From Thiohalospira sp051745535 (GTDB lineage: Bacteria > Pseudomonadota > Gammaproteobacteria > Thiohalospirales > Thiohalospiraceae): a stretch of DNA of 10,055 nt. The notes under the pieces are model-generated. The model searched no databases, was not told where the DNA came from, and saw only the letters and a program-made list of their open reading frames with translations. Location: the NCBI GenBank assembly GCA_051745535.1, contig JBNJED010000051.1:1-10055 (forward strand). Direction: 5' to 3'. How positions within the stretch are numbered: the first letter of the stretch is position 1; each line of letters opens with the position of its first letter. The position numbers and the translations under genes are program-made. Below, in pieces: positions 6,855-10,055 of the stretch.

Positions 6855-8369
6855 CTAGTGGCTATGGCCGTGGCCGGCACTGTCGTTATCCCGGCCGGCG
6901 AGGAGGGTCGCCCAGGCGCCGTCGGTGACCACCCGATCGCCCGGCTCCAGCCCGTCCTCGATGGCGACCCGACCGGCCGCCCGGGTCCCGGTGAGGACCG
7001 GGCGTCGCTCGAACCGCTCACCGCCGGTCTGGACCATGACCACGGAGACGCCGTTGTCGTCGATGAGGGCCCGCTCGGGGACGGTCAATCGCGGCTCCCC
7101 GGGGCCGGCGGTGAGGGCGACGGTCACCGGCATGCCGGGGCGGTATCCCTCGGTCCCCTCCAGCTCGAAGGCGACGGGGAGGGTTCCGCCCGGCTCGCGG
7201 AAGCCGGCCGCCTGCCAGACCGGTTCGCCGGTCAGCGACTGCCACGTACGGGAGCCGGGCCGGCGCACGGCCGGGTCCCGCAGTTCGGTGGCCCGCTCGA
7301 GGTCGGTGGGGTAGAGCTCGGCGATGAGCCACTGCCGGGTCGGATCCAGGAGGGTGGCCAGGCGCTGGCCGGCCTGCACCGCCTCGCCCGGGGTCACGTC
7401 GATGGACTCCAGACGACCCCCGTTGGCGGCGCGCAGGGGGATGCGACCGGCATCCCCGCTGCCCCCGGCGAGGCGGTCACGGCGCTCCCGGGCATCCTGC
7501 CATTCCGCCCGGGCCGTGTTGCGATCCCGGCGGGCCTCCAGGACCCGGCTATCGGCGACGACCCCCTCTTCGGCCAGGGCCGAGAGGCGGTCCAGGGTGG
7601 CCTCGGCCTCGGTGAGTTTTTCACGGGCCCGGGTGATGGTCAGGGCGAGGCCACTGGCTGTGCCGCTGTCCGGCAGCAGCCCCAGTTCCAGCAGCGAGTC
7701 ACCGCCCTCGAGCTTTTGCCCCGGCTGCGGCCAGCCGTCGACCCCGTGGACCACTCCGGCCACGGGTGCCGTCAGGTGGAAGCGGGCCCCAGGGACCGAT
7801 CGCACCGTCCCGGGGACCTCGATGCGCTCGGCGAAGGGCCGGCGCTCGACGACCTCGGTGGCCAGGTCCATCCGCCACTGCGTCTCCTTGGGGAGGCTGC
7901 CGTGGTCCGAGGCCGTGGTGTCCTCGGGGATCTCGGCGAGGACCTCGATGTTTCCGAGCAGGCTGCTCTGCGCCCCCTCCTCGGTGTGGTGCCGGCCGGT
8001 GAGGTGATAGTGGCCGGGATCCGGGAGTTTCACGGCGACCGGGAAGATCCCCGGCTGGTCGGCCTTCGCCTCGCCCTCGGCGACCAGCGTGCCGGTCTGG
8101 TCGCGTAGTTCCAGGCTGATGCGCCCGTCCGCTACCGGCGATGATTCGGCGAGTTCGGTGGCGTGAACCAGGAAGGTGACCTCCGCGCCGCCTTCCAGCT
8201 CGGGGACGGCTTCCCCGGAGGCATCCTGCGCCTCCACGAACCACTCCCGGCCCTCGTCCCAGTGGGTCAGGGTCCAGGCGACCGCCTGGGCCGGGAGGGC
8301 CACCAGCAGCAGGGCCAGCAGGAGACCGGGCAGCGCGGCGATGGGCCGGCTTCTGAAAACGGTGTTCAT
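6855..8369 (-). CDS. Periplasmic adaptor (CzcB/CusB-type membrane fusion protein) with extra N-terminal domain
   Basis: This 504-residue adaptor would bridge the pump and the outer-membrane channel. The ATG at 8369 is chosen because it has a strong GGAGGAG Shine-Dalgarno 5 nt upstream and begins a clear signal peptide (MNTVFRSR, hydrophobic core, AQAVA near 27-31). The frame is open further upstream, but that stretch only shadows the channel gene. Residues about 35-147 form an extra beta-rich domain, perhaps Ig/YtkA-like, with HYH and HH clusters near 120-128. The adaptor core follows: lipoyl half at about 195-228, alpha-hairpin at about 240-302 rich in Ala/Arg/Glu, second lipoyl half at about 309-342, then beta-barrel and membrane-proximal domains to about 490. 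The C-terminus is His-rich (GHGHSH). CusB's N-terminal metal-binding methionines are not apparent. Its start overlaps the channel gene's stop by 4 nt. Confidence 0.93.
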   Translation of the reverse strand: MNTVFRSRPIAALPGLLLALLLVALPAQAVAWTLTHWDEGREWFVEAQDASGEAVPELEGGAEVTFLVHATELAESSPVADGRISLELRDQTGTLVAEGEAKADQPGIFPVAVKLPDPGHYHLTGRHHTEEGAQSSLLGNIEVLAEIPEDTTASDHGSLPKETQWRMDLATEVVERRPFAERIEVPGTVRSVPGARFHLTAPVAGVVHGVDGWPQPGQKLEGGDSLLELGLLPDSGTASGLALTITRAREKLTEAEATLDRLSALAEEGVVADSRVLEARRDRNTARAEWQDARERRDRLAGGSGDAGRIPLRAANGGRLESIDVTPGEAVQAGQRLATLLDPTRQWLIAELYPTDLERATELRDPAVRRPGSRTWQSLTGEPVWQAAGFREPGGTLPVAFELEGTEGYRPGMPVTVALTAGPGEPRLTVPERALIDDNGVSVVMVQTGGERFERRPVLTGTRAAGRVAIEDGLEPGDRVVTDGAWATLLAGRDNDSAGHGHSH

Positions 8370-9613
8370 GGGTTCTCCTCCGCGAGGCTGCGGCCCGTGC
8401 TGATTCGCCACCGGCGCCACTCTTCCCAGGCGCGGGCGAGGATGGTCTGTTCGCGTTCCCGGGCGCTGTACCAGGTATCCTCGGCCTCCAGCCATTCCAG
8501 CAGGGAGGCCTCGCCCGCGCGGTAACCGCGCTCGGTCATCTCGAGGATGCGCCGGGCCGGGTCCAGCAGCTCGCTGCGATGGCGGTCGAGTTCCTTGAGT
8601 AGATGCGCCAGGTGCAGGTTGCTTACGCGAATGCGGGTACGCAGATCCCGGCGCAGGGCGCGCGTCTCCTCGACGGGGATCCGTTGTTCGGCTCGGGCGC
8701 GCTGGATGGCGCCCTGATTGCGGTCCCACAGCGGGAGTTCCAGCATCAGGCCCATGCCGAGGCTGTTCTCGCGCTGGCCGTCGAAGATGTTGCGTTCACT
8801 GAACAGCCGGAGCCCGACATCCGGCCACCCCTCGGTGCGGGCGGCGTCGGTCTGTTCCCGGGCCGAGGTGATCTGCGCCTCCATGGCCTGCAGGGCGGGA
8901 TGGTCGTTTGGAGGGGGCAGGGCCGCGCCGGGGTCGGGTGGGGCCCGCAGTTCGGGGGGACGGCCCAGCGAGTCGGGGGAGACGGCCAGCAGGCCGGCCA
9001 GGGTCGTGCGCGCCTCGGTCAGGTTGCCCTCGGCGTGGTGGTGGCGCCGTTGGACCTCCGACCGGGCCACCTGGATCCGCAGCCGCTCCCGTTCGGCGAG
9101 GTCGCCGGCCTCTTCCCGCAGGCCGGCGACCTCCTCGAGTTGTCGGGCGACCTCTCGTCGCTGCCGGGTCAGGCGGTAGCGGGCCGCGGCCAGTTGCCAG
9201 TCATGGAAGGCGCGGGCTATCCGGCCCTCCAGGCGGAGTCGGCGGGCCGTGGCGTCGAGCCGGGCCGCCTCGACATCGGCTCGGGCCGCGGCCCGGCGAT
9301 GGCCGAGGCGGCCCCACAGGGGCAGGGACTGGGCAATCTCCAGCTCCTTGAGGCTGTAGCCGCCGGTGCCGTCCTGACGGCCCAGCTCATCGGAGGCCCT
9401 CAGGCTCAGTTGCGGATTGGCCCAGCGGCCTGCCTGATCGCTCTGGCCGCGGCGGGCCTCGACGCGCTGCCTGGCGACTTCCCTTTCCGGGCTGACGGCC
9501 AGCCCCTGCCGGATCGCCTGCTCCAGGGTCCACGACCCCGACGGCTCGGCGGTGGCCGGCCCGGCGAGGATCGCGCACAACAGCGCAATCCCCCACTGGA
9601 TTCGGTTCTGCAC
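8366..9613 (-). CDS. TolC/CzcC-family outer-membrane efflux channel
   Basis: This 415-residue protein would form the trimeric outer-membrane and periplasmic tunnel of the metal exporter. It begins with a signal peptide (about 1-22, ending GPATA). No lipobox is seen, unlike lipidated CusC. Two OEP repeats follow: the first has WTLEQAIRQGLAVSPE (28-43) and ANPQLSLRAS (65-74), the second DHPALQAMEAQI (237-248) and GWPDVGLRLFSERN (262-275). Long Ala/Arg/Glu-rich helices near 105-210 and 303-400 form the tunnel, and ELPLWDRNQG (292-301) is a CzcC-type turn motif. An HHH cluster sits at 191-193. The start is GTG at 9613: an in-frame TGA occurs five codons upstream, no ATG gives a signal peptide, and GGGGAA lies about 8 nt before it. 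Its stop overlaps the adaptor's ATG by 4 nt, so the two are translationally coupled. Confidence 0.93.
   Translation of the reverse strand: MQNRIQWGIALLCAILAGPATAEPSGSWTLEQAIRQGLAVSPEREVARQRVEARRGQSDQAGRWANPQLSLRASDELGRQDGTGGYSLKELEIAQSLPLWGRLGHRRAAARADVEAARLDATARRLRLEGRIARAFHDWQLAAARYRLTRQRREVARQLEEVAGLREEAGDLAERERLRIQVARSEVQRRHHHAEGNLTEARTTLAGLLAVSPDSLGRPPELRAPPDPGAALPPPNDHPALQAMEAQITSAREQTDAARTEGWPDVGLRLFSERNIFDGQRENSLGMGLMLELPLWDRNQGAIQRARAEQRIPVEETRALRRDLRTRIRVSNLHLAHLLKELDRHRSELLDPARRILEMTERGYRAGEASLLEWLEAEDTWYSAREREQTILARAWEEWRRWRISTGRSLAEENP
8375..8381 (-). promoter_or_regulatory. Shine-Dalgarno that sets the adaptor start
   Basis: Read on the minus strand, GGAGGAG lies 5 nt before the ATG at 8369 and inside the end of the channel gene. 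It is the strongest ribosome binding site in the window and decides the adaptor start over the longer open frame. Confidence 0.8.
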
Positions 9614-9626
9614 GGGAATGATTCCC
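9614..9626. promoter_or_regulatory. 13-nt dyad touching the channel gene's GTG start
   Basis: GGGAATGATTCCC is a perfect 6+1+6 inverted repeat abutting the GTG start of the channel gene and covering most of its GGGGAA Shine-Dalgarno. It could be an operator half-site pair or a small RNA structure; function is unknown. Confidence 0.3.
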
Positions 9627-9679
9627 CATCAAGAATGGTGTTCCGGTCGGCGCGCGGCCGACTCCACGGCGGGATGGGG

Positions 9680-10055
9680 TCAGGCGGGCGGACCGCGCGG
9701 TAGGGATATTCGTCGGTCGGGCACGCGCGGTAAGAGGGCTTCCGTCGGGGAGAGGTCGACGGCCCGCTCGGGGCGTTGCGCGAGGATGGGGCCTCGGGGA
9801 AGGAGGGCCTCGGCATCCGCGTCACTCGGCGGATCACCGGCCTTCGTGCTGGCCTGCAACACCGGCAGCGCCAGCCCGCTGATCTCGACCTCTTCGGTCG
9901 CATCATGGTGGGGCTGGTGGTCGGGGGCCTGGGCGAGATGGAGCCCGCCGGCGTGTCCGTGGTGGTCCACGTGCTTGTGCAGGCTCACGCCCTGCAGGCT
10001 CGCCAGGGCGAGGACGAGCCAGGCCAGTAGCAGCAGGCGAAGGGGTGAGGAGCGG
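9680..10055 (-). CDS. Small exported His-rich protein (CzcI-like position), N-terminus beyond window
   Basis: The minus-strand frame is open from the right edge to a TGA at 9680-9682, giving 124 visible residues. The first visible part, LRLLLLAWLVLALASLQG, is the core of a signal peptide or membrane anchor. It is followed at once by a His cluster: nine His in about 26 residues, including HKHVDHHGH and DHQPHH. The remainder is Pro/Arg/Leu-rich with an imperfect repeat (EALLPRGP, EALLPRVP). I do not recognise a specific family. Its place directly before a metal efflux channel gene, 66 nt upstream and on the same strand, together with its composition, recalls CzcI of Cupriavidus czcICBA. A role in periplasmic metal binding or sensing is inferred. 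The GTG at 9988 is an unlikely start because it would cut off the signal sequence. Confidence 0.6.
   Translation of the reverse strand, partial: RSSPLRLLLLAWLVLALASLQGVSLHKHVDHHGHAGGLHLAQAPDHQPHHDATEEVEISGLALPVLQASTKAGDPPSDADAEALLPRGPILAQRPERAVDLSPTEALLPRVPDRRISLPRGPPA

Noticed and set aside
5017..6858. 613-residue plus-strand open frame
   Set aside because: Antisense to the pump gene, rich in Gly, Asp, Gln and His with no domain; an artefact of high GC at third codon positions.
8370..8729. 120-residue N-terminal extension of the adaptor frame
   Set aside because: It would overlap the channel gene in another frame, is Pro/Arg-rich junk in composition and would bury the clear signal peptide; the ATG at 8369 has a strong Shine-Dalgarno.
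9776..10030. 84-residue plus-strand open frame at the right edge
   Set aside because: Antisense to the His-rich minus-strand gene, which has a signal-peptide core and a His cluster; the plus frame shows no recognisable feature.

Overview
The window comes from a GC-rich gammaproteobacterium. The evidence is the gene order uvrY/gacA - uvrC - pgsA - tRNA-Gly(GCC) - tRNA-Cys(GCA), the same chromosomal neighbourhood as E. coli uvrY-uvrC-pgsA-glyW-cysT. The very high GC content, especially at third codon positions, would suit an Ectothiorhodospiraceae/Chromatiales-type lineage, but that placement is a guess.

Left part (1-3417, + strand): a tightly packed operon. It starts with the 3' end of a BarA/UvrY-type response regulator. 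A family 5 (UDGb-like) Fe-S uracil-DNA glycosylase follows, inserted between uvrY and uvrC. Next come the excision nuclease subunit UvrC and the phosphatidylglycerophosphate synthase PgsA. The first three genes overlap by ATGA and pgsA starts 3 nt after uvrC, so translation is probably coupled. A good sigma70-like promoter is embedded in the uvrC coding sequence, in a run of codons rare for this genome, and could drive pgsA independently.

Middle (3418-3777): 360 bases with no protein gene, densely used. They hold a promoter whose -35 overlaps the pgsA stop codon, tRNA-Gly(GCC), an intrinsic terminator, a separate -10 box for tRNA-Cys with a 12-bp palindrome where the -35 should be, tRNA-Cys(GCA), and a 19-bp perfect-stem hairpin that serves as a bidirectional terminator.

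Right part (3778-10055, - strand): a convergent heavy-metal efflux operon read right to left. It encodes a small exported His-rich protein cut by the window edge (CzcI-like in position and composition only), a TolC/CzcC-type outer-membrane channel, a periplasmic adaptor with an extra N-terminal beta-sandwich-like domain and a His-rich tail, and an HME-RND pump. The three efflux components would form a tripartite export complex; the His-rich protein may buffer or sense metal. The pump's selectivity residues match neither classic CzcA nor classic CusA, so the metal is left open.

Most of the window is conserved housekeeping DNA. I see no mobile element, CRISPR array or defence system. The least ordinary parts are the interposed glycosylase, the promoter inside uvrC, the tRNA-Cys control region, the His-rich protein and the atypical pump.
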